From Bufo bufo (Eukaryota > Chordata > Amphibia > Anura > Bufonidae): DNA of 64,000 nucleotides. Below the pieces are notes generated by a model. The model did not search any database, was not told where the DNA came from, and saw only the letters and a program-made list of their open reading frames with translations. This document shows, piece by piece, positions 1 through 11,207 of the stretch (its first letter is position 1; each line of letters begins with the position of its first letter). Made by a program: the position numbers and the translations under genes. Where the stretch lies: positions 183,352,156 through 183,416,155 of the forward strand of contig NC_053395.1 in NCBI RefSeq assembly GCF_905171765.1, written 5' to 3'.

Positions 1-315
1 AGGACATGCCCCTGAGAAAGGACATTCCCCTGAGCTACCAGCCTGAAGAGAATCTACCAGAGTAATTGGAGCAATGAGTCATGAGATCTCTGTATCCAGG
101 TGAGGTACAGGGCTGGTTCTAGCTTTGTTAGAAAGATATTTTCATGTACTGTACGATGTCTGATTTTCATTTCATTGCTCCCATCCTAATTTTTGTCCTT
201 CCAGAAAGCTGTTTGTTGGCGCTACAATTTATTTTATGATTGCTCATCTGACATCTAGGCCATTATGATTCCCTTCATCCCATTTTCCAACAAGATATTT
301 GAATCTAGAGAGTTA
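1..315. other. Non-genic flank
   Basis: No gene seen. The first 50 bases hold a short imperfect tandem of a GACATNCCCCTGAG motif, giving an open frame of about 19 codons that is best read as repeat. The rest is AT-rich sequence without inverted repeats. Confidence 0.4.
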
Positions 316-734
316 GGCTACTTTCACACTAGCGTTTTTGCTGGATCCGGCAGGGTTCAGAAAAAACGCTTCCGTTACTGATAATACAACCGTCTGCATC
401 CGTTATGAATGGATCCGGTTGTATTATCTTTAACATAGCCAAGACGGATCCGTCATGAACACCATTAAAAGTCAATGGAGGACGGATCCGTTTTCTATTG
501 TGTCAGAGAAAACAGATCCGTCCCCATTGACTTGCATTGGGGGTCATGCCGGATCCGTCTTGTTCCGCTTCCTAGAACGGAAAGCAAACTACATACAACA
601 TGTTGCAGTTTGCTCTCCGGTATGGGAATGCAACTAAATGGAACGGAATGCATTTTGGAGAAATCCGTTCTGTTCAGTTGTTTTGTCCATATTGACAATG
701 AATGGGGACAAAACTGAAGTGTGTGAAAGTAGCC
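316..734. mobile_element. Harbinger-like MITE, TTA target duplication
   Basis: The ends are inverted copies of GGCTACTTTCACAC, flanked on both sides by TTA (313-315 and 735-737). The 419-bp body has no coding capacity and is built of CGGATCCG-type short palindromes, including several GGATCCGT motifs. A 3-bp TWA duplication with GG-starting ends fits the PIF/Harbinger superfamily. The element is non-autonomous, and no matching transposase is encoded in the window. Confidence 0.75.
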
Positions 735-737
735 TTA

Positions 738-1516
738 CACAGTGATTGCTGTAACGTGAAAGGTTTCCTTTGATTTAGTTTGTAAAATTAGAGAAATCAT
801 TTGGTCGCATGTTCAAAAAAATTCGGCTATCACAGAATGTCTTTTTTATTTACCTTTTTACATTCGCATTTCTGCCGCTGTTGAACTAGTGGCACTGGAA
901 AAAGTACATACTTAAGACTGAAGAACAATTACTTTAATTATCCATTATTGCACTGCAGAGATCTGATTAGCATTTTCACTTCATAATAAGAAACTTAAAA
1001 AAAACTCTCCTGGATGTGTGAGAACAGTATATTATCTGCTTTTTTATATTTTAAATTCAGGCCATTACCTTCACACTGCTAATGGAAATGTTATATTACT
1101 AATTCATAAAACATTAGCTGTAATTGCAAAATAAAAGTGCACTAATACACCAGAAGACAATGGTGCACAGCATATTTTTGTCTTTTCATATATTTGCCAG
1201 GTTCCATATGTTAGTTCTGTTTTTATGTACATAAAAGGATGTCCTGGCGTGATCAATTTGAGGGTTTGTCCGAAATAATAAAAAATCTTGCCAAACCCCT
1301 AACACGTTTTTAAAATTAAATAAAACATTATATACTCTGCCATTTCTCCAGTGTCGTCCTCTGTCCGGTACTCCCGCCGCTACTTGTTTTAAAAAAGAAA
1401 CAGTTATGTGCCAGGATAGCGCACGTGATCACTGCAGCCAATCACTGTCCTCAGGGGTCTACAGCTGATAGGCTGCAGCGGTAAGGTGCCAAATCTAGCC
1501 ACGTCAAATCTGCGCC
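738..1516. other. Non-genic, AT-rich
   Basis: No gene, inverted-repeat element or tandem repeat recognised. The part from about 1380 to 1470, around a motif reading GCAGCCAATCACTGTC, resembles sequence near 3505 and near 45530, so it probably belongs to an old dispersed repeat. Confidence 0.35.
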
Positions 1517-1963
1517 CAGTGTCAGACTGGGGTGCCTAGGGCCCACCAGTAAAATTAATTTTGGGGGCCCACCATACGGATACAGTCACATAGCACCTGC
1601 TCACACAGCAGCAAGATGCTACCAGATGACTGAATATGGGGGTCCCTGCAGCAACTTTGAGAAGGTAAGTCCTGGGAAAAAGAGGACACTGGCAGCTTTC
1701 CTCTATACCTGGAAGTCATCTCAGCTCTGATCGTGTCTAGAATAATAAACTGGGGAGTTTCTTTAATAATCAATCAAGTTTTTTTATATGAACATAGGCT
1801 GGATGAGGTGCTGTACATTAAATATATATATATATATATATATAGTGCAGTAAGTCTACTGTGTTATGTGCCACTTGTGCAGGGGGTGGTAGACTACGGG
1901 CCCACCTTGCTTAGGGGCCCACCGGGGGATTCACCTGTACCCCTGTGGGCCAGTCCGAGCCTG
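1517..1963. repeat. Old palindromic repeat rich in GGGCCC, hAT-like ends
   Basis: The left end reads CAGTGTCAGACTGG and the right end is the inverse of CAGGCTCGGACTGG. Both sides carry GGGCCCACC blocks just inside the ends. CAG termini suggest a hAT-type non-autonomous element, but the flanking 8 bp do not match well, so the class is uncertain. A (TA)n run lies at 1822-1844. The ORF spanning 1733-2056 is composed of this repeat and is not a gene. Confidence 0.35.
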
Positions 1964-3536
1964 CCTGAACCTATTTGTGAGCATTGCAAATGTCAACCAA
2001 TGGCCAAGATTATTCAAAAAGTTGACCTGTTATGTTGGATTTTTTACACACTGTAGCAGGGAGGTCAGGGCCGGTGCTACCATAAGGCAGACCAAGCGGC
2101 TGCCTTAGGGCGCACCCTAGGGGAGGGCGGAAAAATGAAGCTTCTTTATTTTATTTTTTTATCACTTACGTCCCAGCCTGCGTGCGCCGTGCGGCCCCGG
2201 CCCTCACTCACAGAGCGGCATGGGCCCGGCAGCACAGCAACACGGTCACGGGGTCAGACCAGGGGGGTGTGACTGGCGAGTGGCGCAGCGGGCGGCTGCA
2301 GGGACTGGAGCTGACTGTGTCTGTGAGTCTGACTCACACACAGCCAGATTGCCGTAGCAGCAGGACAGGTGGGTAGGTGATCACTGATCAGCGCACTAGC
2401 GCCAGACTGCACGGCATAAATGTGTTTAAAAAAAATTATTACACAAACAACAATCATAAATGGAGGGGGGGGGGGGGTGTGGTGACCGTAGTCTGTGACA
2501 TTGGGAAGGGGCCAGGGCCAGCCGGGGGGGGGGGGATGATGTGCCATGGGGGGGCGGGGAGAAATGTGACACAATAAGGGGTAATGATGTGATCATGATG
2601 TGACACGAAGGGGGTAATATTAGATGGTTTGGAGGGGGAGAAATGTGACATGGATGGAGGGGGAGAAATGTGACACGGAGGGGGGGAAATGTGACATGGA
2701 GGGCTGATGACTGACATGGGGGGCTAATGGCTGACATTGGGACATGATGGCTGACATGGGGGGCTGATGTCTGACATGGGGGTTTGATCTGAGGTCTGAT
2801 TAACATTGGGGGTCTGATTTCTGGTTTGACCTGAGGTGTAATGGAAAATATTTTTTTCTTATTATCCTCCTCTAAAACCTAGGTGTGTCTTATAGGGTGA
2901 AAACTACGGTCCTCAAACCAGCGATTGTCTGAAGCAAAGAGAAGATAACAGGACCACACAGAGGAGAAGCCAGCTGCTGCAGACAGGACCAGGGCCAGGG
3001 GAGCTGCGAGGGGGGGGGGGGGGGGGGGTCCTTCTGCGTGCGTTCTGTATTTTTCTCACACCCATCAATTGCAAGGGCTGTTATCGTCTGAAAGTATGAA
3101 CAAGAATAGGACTTGCTCTGTAATTTGCAGAACAGTTGCAAAAATTCTGCCCCATAGAAACTAATGGATCAGAAAATGGCGGTTGTGTGCACGCGCTATT
3201 TGCCTTTTCTTATGGTTCTTTACATTGATTTTGGTTTGTTTGTTTTTTAATTGTGCCTTTTATCTTGCTTATTTTTAAGCCATATTTACATAAAACATGA
3301 AAACCTATCTGCTTTCACATAGCCGGACTATTGGAGCATTTTAGCGTCTGTATTACGGCTGCAACAAACGGACAACAATGGGTCAACTAAACCATAGAGT
3401 TCAACTTCTGGGGCGGGATGGGGGGGGGGGCAACAAAATGTAGCTTCGCTTGTGTTGGCAAAAATCCTTGCACCAGCCCTGAGGGAGGTATATGGCACGT
3501 GACCGTTGCAGCCAATCACTGTCTTCAGTAGTGTAA
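1964..3536. repeat. G-rich low-complexity and degenerate tandem repeats
   Basis: From about 2067 there is a dispersed repeat beginning GGGCCGGTGCTACC. From 2460 to 2800 the plus strand is G-rich, with imperfect tandem units built on GAAATGTGACAYGGAGGGG and GGGCTGATGNCTGACATGG. A run of 19 consecutive G occurs at 3010-3028. The overlapping proline-rich and glycine-rich ORFs on both strands come from base composition, and no gene is supported. Confidence 0.55.
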
Positions 3537-3761
3537 GGCTACATTCACATGACTGTAGTGTTTTGTGGTCCGCAAATTGGGGATCCGCAAAACACGGATA
3601 CCAGCCCATGTGCGTTCCACAATTTGCGCACCGCACATGGCTGCCACTATGATGGAAAATGCTTATTCTTATAGGCATGCTCTACTTTTTTGCGGGGTCA
3701 CGGAACGGAACTTCAGATGCGGACAGCACACCGCATCTTTTACGGTCGTGAGAATGAGCCC
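3537..3761. mobile_element. Harbinger-like MITE, TAA target duplication
   Basis: The left end is GGCTACATTCACATGAC and the right end is the inverse of GGGCTCATTCTCACGACC. TAA flanks both sides (3534-3536 and 3762-3764). The interior has the usual GGATCCGCAAAACACGG and inverse motifs. The 225-bp copy is non-coding. Confidence 0.65.
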
Positions 3762-3764
3762 TAA

Positions 3765-4189
3765 CACTGAGGACAGTGAGTGGCTGATGCCGTTTTTAAC
3801 TGACGTGTGCTGTCTGCAATTTCCACGGACAGCGCATGTACCCACTGATTTAAATGTGTCTGTTCACATTTCAGCATTTTTCACAGGGACATGCACTACT
3901 TTGATCCCTGATGCGGACCACGCACGCCCATAGGAGTCTATGGGTCCGTGAAAATCACACACATCCGTGTTGTGTCCGTGTTGCGTCTGTTTTCACTGAA
4001 AACTAATAGGAGATTCTTTGGAAATAAATTTTTAGCTGAGCAACGTCAGTGAATTACGGATGACACACGGAGGGTAAAAACGGACACATGGACCAACCAC
4101 GGATCCTTCACCGACATCCTTCACGGATGAAACACATACGCTTTTTTTTTCACAGAAGTGACACTGACACAGAAATGTGAATGAGGCCC
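3765..4189. mobile_element. Right part of a second MITE
   Basis: The right end is the inverse of GGGCCTCATTCAC and is followed by TAA (4190-4192). The interior has repeated CCGTGTTGTGTCCGTG-like motifs and a GGGTCCGTGAAAATCAC segment typical of the CCG-rich MITEs here. No clear left terminus is found before it meets the MITE at 3537-3761. Truncated or mosaic. Confidence 0.45.
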
Positions 4190-4226
4190 TAAGTGCAATG
4201 GCATTTAAAAAGTTACAAACACAATG

Positions 4227-4543
4227 GGGGAGATTTATCAAAAGTGATGTAAAGGAAAACTGCTTAGTTACCCATAGCAACCAATTAGATTCCATCTTTC
4301 ATTTTCCAAAGGCGCTGTGAAAAATGAAAGGTGTTTAAACATAGATATTGACATGGAAAATTAAAAATAACATCATCAAAAATTTGTTAAAAACATGATT
4401 TAAACAATAGGTCATTTTCTGAGGACACAATAAATTCCCCCCATGTGCTTAGCTATCTTGAGTAACATGGGTAATGGAGAATATGTTTTTTCTACAGATT
4501 CCTCAGTGGATAGAAGGGCAATTTACCCGGAGTGTTCCTCTAA
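4227..4543. repeat. Fragment of a dispersed repeat
   Basis: The segment from GGGGGAGATTTATCAAAA through the CCATAGCAACCAAT stretch looks like one arm of a palindromic dispersed repeat; the other arm is absent here. The remaining bases to 4543 are AT-rich and empty. Confidence 0.35.
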
Positions 4544-5041
4544 GGCTACTTTCACACTAGCGTTCGGGTGTCCGCTCGTGCGCACCGTTTGAAGGGGCTC
4601 ACGAGCGGCCCCGAACGCATCCGTCTGGCCCCAATGCATTCTCAGTGGAGGCGGATCCGCTGAGAATGCATCCGCCTGCCAGAGCTCAGCCTCCGCTCCG
4701 CTCAGTGAGCGGACACCTGAACGCTGCTTGCAGCGTTCGGGTGTCCGCCTGGCCGTGCGGAGGCGAGCGGATCCGTCCACACTTACAATGTAAGTCAATG
4801 GGGACGGATCCGCTTGAGGATGACACTATATGGCTCAATCTTCAAGCGGATCCGTTCCCCATTGACTTTCAATGTAAAGTCTGAACGGATCCGCTCAGGC
4901 TACTTTCACACTTAGAAAATTTTCTAAGTTTTAATGCAGACGCATCCGTTCTGAACGGATGCGAACGTCTGCATTATCGGAGCGGATCCGTCTGATGAAA
5001 CATCAGACGGATCCGCTCCGAACGCTAGTGTGAAAGTAGCC
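4544..5041. mobile_element. Harbinger-like MITE, compound, TAA target duplication
   Basis: The outer ends are inverted GGCTACTTTCACACTAGCG (4544) and its complement (ending 5041), flanked by TAA at 4541-4543 and 5042-5044. A third copy of the terminus occurs inside at about 4897, so this may be two related copies fused or one inserted in another. The interior has many GCGGATCCG palindromes. It shares its terminal family with the copy at 316-734. Confidence 0.7.
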
Positions 5042-5113
5042 TAATCTGTACAGTGATTGCTGATGCAGCAGAACTGCTAGACGGTCTACTGTCAAAGAAA
5101 CCATTGCCTTATA

Positions 5114-6733
5114 CAGTTGTATTCAAAATAATAGCAGTCTGTTTAAAAAATGAACAAAGCTCAAAATCCTGCTAAAAGCTTTTATTTCCATATACACAAA
5201 TGCATTGGGGACACTACACATTCTATTGCAAAACATGAAGAGAAATATATCAAATTTGTGTTGTTCCTCAAAAAAAAAATTGAAGAAAAGTTAATATTAG
5301 ACTGTTCAAAAAAATAGCAGCGTTTGAATTCTTCTTTACAAACTCAAACATTCACTATATCAACTGAAAAATGTTTGAAGATTTTGCTTTCCTTTGAATC
5401 ACTTCACTAATATTTAGTTGTATAACCGCTGTTTCTGAGAACTGCTGGACATCTGTGCTGCACGGAGTCAACCAACTTCTGGCCCCTGTGAACAGTTATT
5501 CCAGCCCAGGAGGATTGGACTACATTCCACAGTTCTTCTCTATTTCTTGGTTTTGCCTCAAACTGCATTTTTTATGTCACCCCACAAGTTTTCTATTTGA
5601 TTAAGATCCGGGGATTGGGCTGGCCACTCCATAACGTCAATCTTGTTGGTCTGGAACCAAGATGTTGCACGTTTACTGGTGTGTTTGGGGTCGTCGTCTT
5701 GTTGGAACACCCATTTCAAGGGCATTTCCTCTTCAGCATAAGGCAGCATGACCTCTTCACGTATTCTGATGTATTCAAACTGATCCATGATCCCTGGTAT
5801 GTGATAAATAGGCCCAACACCGTAGTATGAGAAACGTCCCCATATCATGATGCTTGCGCCACCATGCTTCACAGTCTTCATAGTGTACTGTGGCTTGAAT
5901 TCAGTGTTCGGGGTCGTCTGACAAACTGTCTCCGGCCACTAGACCCAAAAAGAACAATCTTACTTTCATTAGTCCACAAAATGTCTCTTTAGTCCAGTCA
6001 ATGTGCTCTTTGGCAAATTGTAACCTCTTCAGCACATGTCTTTTTTTTCAACAGTGGGACTTTGCGGGGGCTTCTTGCAGATAGCTTGGCTTCACATAGG
6101 CATCTTCTAATTGTAACAGTACTCACAGGTAACTTTACACCTTCTTTGATCTTCCTGGAGCTGATTGTCGGCTGAGTCCTTACCATTTTGGCTATTCTTC
6201 TATCCATTAGAATAATAGTTTTTTGCTTTCTTCTACGTCTTTCAGGTTTTGGTTGCCATTTTAAAGCATTTGCGATCATTTTAGCTGAGCAGCCTATCAT
6301 TTTCTGAACTTCTTTATATGTTTTCCCCTCTCCAATCAACTTTTTAATCAAGGTACGCTGTTCTTCTGAACAATGTCTGGAATGACCTATTTTCCTCAGA
6401 ATTTCAGAGAGAAATGCACTGTAACCAGCATGTACAAAATTTGCTGCCTTCCTTCCTTAAATAAGGGCAATAATTGCCACCTGTTTTTCAAAGAATGAAT
6501 GACCTCACTCATTGAACTCCACACTGCTATTATTTTGAACATGCCCCTTTCAATTAGTGATTCAATTACACAGAATCAGCAGCATGCATGTCATGACTGT
6601 TGGGTCTGTTGGGTTTCAATTATTCTACTACACCTGCTAGTAAATTATTTGCCATGTAGAAATATCATTTCTACCAAAAACAGTGATTGATCAGGTTAGT
6701 GATGTCTGACTGCTATTATTTTGAACACAACTG
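5114..6733 (-). mobile_element. Tc1/mariner element with a decayed DD34E transposase
   Basis: The ends are inverted copies of CAGTTGTATTCAAAATAATA, and each is flanked by TA (5112-5113 and 6734-6735), the Tc1/mariner target duplication. The element is 1620 bp, the usual size for a full-length Tc1 copy. Its single gene lies on the minus strand between 6351 and 5558 and is broken (separate entry). The copy is full-length in structure but cannot make transposase. Confidence 0.85.
5558..6351 (-). pseudogene. Tc1-like transposase pseudogene (DD34E)
   Basis: Two reading-frame pieces are visible. The first (6351-5998) carries the N-terminal helix-turn-helix DNA-binding region, with a basic [10 protein letters not shown] stretch between its two helical parts. 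The second (5881-5558) carries the catalytic core, including QQDDDPKHTS and PDLNQIENLWG, with 34 residues between the second Asp and the Glu as in Tc1. Between the two (5882-5997) at least two frameshifts are needed, and the first catalytic position reads WTNES where the family has Asp, so the active site is lost as well. The protein would cut and paste the element at TA sites; this copy cannot. The ATG at 6351 is the first in frame. Confidence 0.8.
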
Positions 6734-6735
6734 TA

Positions 6736-7309
6736 CATTAGACAGGTCACTTACCATCTGAAACAGTGTACATTGTATAGGTTATACTACAGTTTCTTCA
6801 TTCCTTTTCCACAGTTTGAATTAAAAAAAAGATTTTACTATTTTTGTATTTGACTGATAAGAAAACAAGTTCACCAACAACACAAGATAACAAGCCCCAT
6901 CAAGGCTGTTGATATGTTATCAGAGAAACAGAGCTACCTTATTAAGAGACATTTGGGGCACGATGGATTACTTGTAACAAGCTGTTCAATTGTCCGCAGG
7001 AGAGAAGAATTGGAAATCTGATTTCAGACATTCTGCTAATCAGTGCTCGAATGAAGAACCTGCTTAAAACCCAACATCAGAGAATGAATTGTGAAGAAGG
7101 TATGTCTTCTGTCAGCATTAAATTCCACTAAAGGGATGCTTGAAAAGAATTACTATGCAATGAATAGGGCATTCCAGATGAATTATTATTGTAGTATGCT
7201 TGCAACAAAAATATTGTTCCTTTTTGTATGTACATTACATTTTCCTCTCTGGTAACGCCCCCTGATGTTTATCCTTCTGGTCCACCTTCTCCTTCATTCA
7301 GTGGTCGAC
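6736..7309. other. Low-copy-looking non-genic segment
   Basis: Balanced composition, no inverted repeats and no match to other parts of the window. It contains the exon-like segment at 7001-7099 and an AT-rich tail. One of the few stretches that may be original, non-repetitive chromosome. Confidence 0.35.
7001..7099 (+). other. Exon-like segment (weak candidate)
   Basis: The segment is preceded by TTCAATTGTCCGCAG, a modest acceptor, and followed by GTATGT, a good donor. One frame is open for all 33 codons (it starts ERRIGNLISDILLI), while the other two plus-strand frames have stops. The same frame is open from about 6945 to 7130, roughly 62 codons, with no ATG until the middle. I do not recognise the peptide. 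An open frame of this length arises easily by chance, so this is listed only because nothing else in the window looks like a host exon. Confidence 0.15.
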
Positions 7310-7312
7310 TAA

Positions 7313-7863
7313 GGCCCCTTTCACACAGGCGAGTATTCCGCGCGGATGCGATGCGTGAGGTGAACGCATTGCACCCGCACTGAATCCGGACCCACTCACT
7401 TCAATGGGGCTGTGCACACGAGCGGTGATTTTCATGCATCACTGGTGCGTTGCGTGAAAATCATAGCATGCTCTATATTGTGCTTTTTTCACGCAACGCA
7501 GGCCCCATAGAAGTGAATGGGGCTGCGTGAAAAACGCAAGCATCTGCAAGCAAGTGCGGATGCGGTGCGATTTACACGCACGGTTGCTAGGAGACGATCG
7601 GGATGGGGACCCGGTCATTATTATTTTCCCTTATAACATGGGTATAAGGGAAAATAATAGCATTCTGAATACAGAATGCTTAGTAAAACAGTGATGGAGG
7701 GGTTAAAAAATAAAAAACAATGAATAAACTCACCTTAATCCACTTAAATGCTCAGCCTGGCATGTCGTCTTTCTTTTTTGATGGTCCATCACTGCAGTTC
7801 TATGGGGGTACTGGCTGGGTGTATTGCGGATCCGAAATACACTACGGACGTGTGAATGGACCC
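7313..7863. mobile_element. Harbinger-like MITE, TAA target duplication
   Basis: The left end is GGCCCCTTTCACACAGGCG and the right end is the inverse of GGGTCCATTCACACGTCC. TAA flanks both sides (7310-7312 and 7864-7866). The left half matches, in inverse, the right half of the copies at 9052-9955 and 17873-18851, with CGCGCGGATGCGATGCG and TTTTCACGCAACGC blocks. The two ends belong to different MITE subfamilies, so the copy looks mosaic. Confidence 0.6.
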
Positions 7864-7992
7864 TAAACCTAACCAAACGGGGGGCGGTGTATATACATCA
7901 ATTATTTCAGAGCAATAAATTTAATGAGCTGTTTGACTGGATGTGTCTCTGTCTGAACAGGGCTGCACAGCTTTTCAGGCTTCATAAAACAA

Positions 7993-8241
7993 GGGCTCAT
8001 GCACACAAACGTATTTTTTTTCCATGTCCGTAAGGTATTCCGTGTGCATTCCGTTTCCGTATGTCCGTATTTCCGTTCCGCCAAAAAATAGAACATGTCC
8101 TATTATTGTCCGCATTACGGACAAGGATAGGACTATTCTATTAGGGGCCAACTGTTCCGTTCCGCGAAATATGGAATGCATACGGACGTCGTTCGTATTT
8201 TTTGCTGATCCGTTTTTGCATACGGTAATGTGCATGAGGCC
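7993..8241. mobile_element. Harbinger-like MITE (GGGCTCATGCACAC family)
   Basis: Ends GGGCTCATGCACAC and the inverse of GGCCTCATGCACAT; TAA follows on the right (8242-8244), while the left flank reads CAA, so the duplication is imperfect. The interior holds GAACATGTCC at 8091-8100. Same family as 37476-37800 and 40378-40714. Confidence 0.6.
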
Positions 8242-8244
8242 TAA

Positions 8245-9048
8245 TCCTGTATAAGGAGAAAAGGATCATTGGGCATCATGGAATCCATTCCAGAACTGAT
8301 AACCTGAGCAAATGCAGAAACCATTAACTCCTAAAGGACACAGCCTAGCACCTAAGGGTGCCTTCACTCGAGGGAGAAAAAGCTGCTAGAAAATACGCCA
8401 CATATGTTTTACAAATTTACAATTTTTTTAAGAGTTTTTATTTTTTTTAAAACATTTCATTGTGTCGCCATATTCTGACACAGATAACTTTTTCTGCTTA
8501 TGCGGAGGTGAGTGATTGCTCGATTTTTGTGGGAGGACCTGTGGTTTTTATTGTTTAACTATTTTAGGATACATGTGCCCTTTTGATAATTTTTATTACA
8601 TTTTTAAGGGGAGGCAAGGTTACCAAAAATGATAATTTTAGGGATTCATTTTAATACAGGATGTGGGTTAAATATTGTATAATATGTTGTTACAGACATG
8701 GCAATACCAATTACCATATGTTTATGTGTTTTTTTTTATATGTATGTTTATATATATGTATATGTGTGTGTATATATATATATATATCTATATAAAAAGT
8801 TTTTTTAATATTTAGAAAAAAAAATTAACTTTTTTTCTACCCTTAAACCTGTGACCACTTGTACTATACGCTATAATACATGTTTAATTGTTTGTACTAT
8901 ACATTTTATGGTACAAGCCATAAGCAGGATATAATATATGCCAAATCGTGGCCATTCTGGAGGATTTCAGAAGGACCTACCTATCATTACAACTACTCGA
9001 CACCCCTACAATCAGCTCTGACAGTAAGTATACGGGAACATAGTACAC
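8245..9048. other. AT-rich old repeat, no gene
   Basis: AT-rich sequence with T-runs and a (TA)n/(TG)n patch near 8740-8795. Phrases such as TTTTTGTGGGA and GGCAAGGTNACNAAAAA recur near 37015 and 37240, which suggests a diverged copy of the same old repeat that forms the outer layer at 34-37 kb. Confidence 0.35.
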
Positions 9049-9051
9049 TTA

Positions 9052-9955
9052 GGCATCTTTCACACGGGCATTGCGGGAAAATGTGCGATTTTTCCGCGCG
9101 ATTTTTCCGCGCGAGTGCAAAACATTGTAATGCGTTTTGCACTCGCGTGAGAAAAATCGCGCATGTTTGGTACCCAAACCCGAACTTCTTCACAGAAGTT
9201 TGGGCTTGGGATCGGTGTTCTGTAGATTGTATTATTTCGCCTTATAACATGGTTATAAGGGAAAATAATAGCATTCTGAATACAGAATGCATACTAAAAT
9301 AGCGCTGGAGGGGTTAAAAAATAAATAAAATAAAATTAACTCACCTTAATCCACTTGATCGCGGAGCCGGCATCTCCTTCTGTCTTCATCTTAGCTGTGT
9401 GGAAGAACAGGACCTGTGATGGATCATGTGATGGACCATGTGATGACCGGAGTGACGTCACCACAGGTCCTGTTGCTCCACACAGCTAAGATGAAGACAG
9501 AAGGAGATGCCGGCTCCGCAATCAAGTGGATTAAGGTGAGTTAAATTATTTTTTATTTTTTTTAACCCCTCCAGCCCTATTTTACTATGCATTCTGTATT
9601 CAGAATGCTATTATTTTCCCTTATAACCATGTTATAAGGGGAAATAATAATGATCGGGTCTCCATCCCGATCGTCTCCTAGCAACCGTGCATTAAAATCG
9701 CACCGCATCCGCACTTGCTTGCGGATACTTGCGATTTTCACGCAACCCCATTCATTTCTATGGGGCCTGCGTTACGTGAAAAACGCACAAAGAGGAGCAT
9801 GCTGCGATTTCCACGCAATGCACAAGTGATGCGTGAAAATCACCGCTCGTGTGCACAGCCCCATAGAAATGAATGGGTCAGGATTCAGTGCGGGTGCAAT
9901 GCGTTCACATCACGCATCACATCCGCGCGGAATACTCGCCTGTGTGAAAGGGGCC
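9052..9955. mobile_element. Harbinger-like MITE with long internal palindrome
   Basis: Ends GGCATCTTTCACACGGGC and the inverse of GGCCCCTTTCACACAGGC; left flank TTA (9049-9051), right flank TAA (9956-9958), so the duplication is not exact. The centre is a large hairpin around 9345-9540, with arms such as CACCTTAATCCACTTGATCG and its complement. The 904-bp body is homologous to 17873-18851, including the TTATAACATGGTTATAAGGG motif. Confidence 0.6.
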
Positions 9956-9958
9956 TAA

Positions 9959-10225
9959 ATGTCAGCGCTGGTTTGGAGAAATTCTGCACCTAGCCAGACA
10001 AGAGGTGTGGCTGAACAGAAAAGAGGTGTGACATCACAGGAAAGGGTGTGGCCTCATATGTATCATTTTGCACCAAAATTGCACCACAATCCTGGTGTAA
10101 AATTCTGTCCCAACCTAAGCCATTAACAGGTGATCTAGACAGCCTGTCTAACTTTATAAAATGTATTAGATTAGTACATACTCCCCTATGTTGTTTTTTT
10201 TTGTAGTTGCATGTCAAAACTGTTT
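9959..10225. other. Short non-genic segment
   Basis: Contains a motif (GGTTTGGAGAAATT, GGTGTGGC) that recurs at 16440-16490 and 16795-16815, so it is part of a dispersed repeat. No gene. Confidence 0.3.
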
Positions 10226-10570
10226 CCTTGATTTAGACACAAATGCAATAGCACTCTGCAACCAGCATTCTGCCCTGCCTCTATGCTGGATGAGGCATTG
10301 GTGTACATTTTGGCCAAAGCGTAATAAGCGTAATAAGTGGTCCCTAACACTAGTTCCTACCTGTTTATGGGCCATGACAGCCACACAAAGTCCAGGAAAT
10401 GCAGGTCAGCGTGCACGCCAAGCACACTCTGCTTTTAACCCCGTCCGGTGCCATTACAGCTTTCATCGGATCCAGGGATGCAAGTACCAACATGCATGCT
10501 GAGCCCACCATATACTTCTCCTGGAGCCAAATGGCTACTGGTAGGTGCTATATATGCAGACTCAGTTTTA
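10226..10570. repeat. Duplicated dispersed repeat, copy A (interrupted)
   Basis: This segment and its continuation at 11078-11135 match 12798-13205 almost base for base. Copy A lacks about 30 bases present in copy B (around 12888-12918) and is split by the MITE at 10571-11077. The 196-codon ORF across this junction (10399-10989) is a chimera of repeat and MITE, not a gene. Confidence 0.8.
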
Positions 10571-11077
10571 GGCCTCTTTCACACTACAGTATGTCCATTT
10601 CAGTGTTTTGCGTTCTGTTTTTAACGGATCCGTTGTTCCGTTTTTTTTGTTCCGTTGTGTTTCCGTTTCCGTTCCGTCGTTCCGTTCCGTTTTTCCGTAT
10701 GGCATATACAGTATACAGTAATTACATTGAAAAAATTGGGCTGGCCATAACATTTTCAATAGATTGTTCAGAAAAAACGGAACGGAAACGGAACGGAAAC
10801 AGAAGACATACGGATGCATTTCCGTATGTGTTCCGTTTTTTTTGCAGACCCATTGACTTTAATGGAGCCACGGAACGTGATTTGCGGCCAAATATAGGAC
10901 ATGTTCTATCTTTCAACGGAACGGAAAAACGGAAATACGGAAACGGAATGCATATGGAACACATTCCGTTTTTTTTGCGGAACCATTGAAATGAATGGTT
11001 TCGTATACGGACCGTATACGGACCACAAAAAACGGACCGCAAAACGGAAAAAAAAAAACGGTAGTGTGAAAGAGGCC
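10571..11077. mobile_element. Harbinger-like MITE with TTA duplication proven by an in-window empty site
   Basis: Ends GGCCTCTTTCACACTAC and its inverse, flanked by TTA (10568-10570 and 11078-11080). The uninterrupted paralogue at about 13147-13160 reads CAGTTTTATACTGAC with a single TTA, which fixes the boundaries and the 3-bp duplication. The interior is dominated by CGGAACGGAAACGG-type repeats and holds GGACATGTTC at 10897-10906. Confidence 0.9.
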
Positions 11078-11207
11078 TTATACTGACTTTAAAACCAGCC
11101 TCCAGGACAGATTGACTGGTCAGGTGTGTATGACTTCATGGAGATCGCCACGCCTCCAATATATACTACAAAGAAAAAATGTGGGGGATTCAATCAGCAC
11201 AACCCTA

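Noticed and set aside
1..63. Short coding exon at the window start
   Set aside because: The open frame is about 19 codons made of a repeated GACATNCCCCTGAG motif.
2254..2806. Proline/histidine-rich ORFs
   Set aside because: G-rich low-complexity DNA with imperfect tandem units; no domain or start context.
8091..8100. Glucocorticoid response element reading of the MITE decamer
   Set aside because: Half-sites are separated by 2 rather than 3 bases, so the receptor consensus is not met; the p53-type half-site fits better.
10399..10989. 196-codon ORF
   Set aside because: It runs from a duplicated dispersed repeat into a MITE; the MITE is absent from the paralogue at 13.1 kb, so the frame is accidental.
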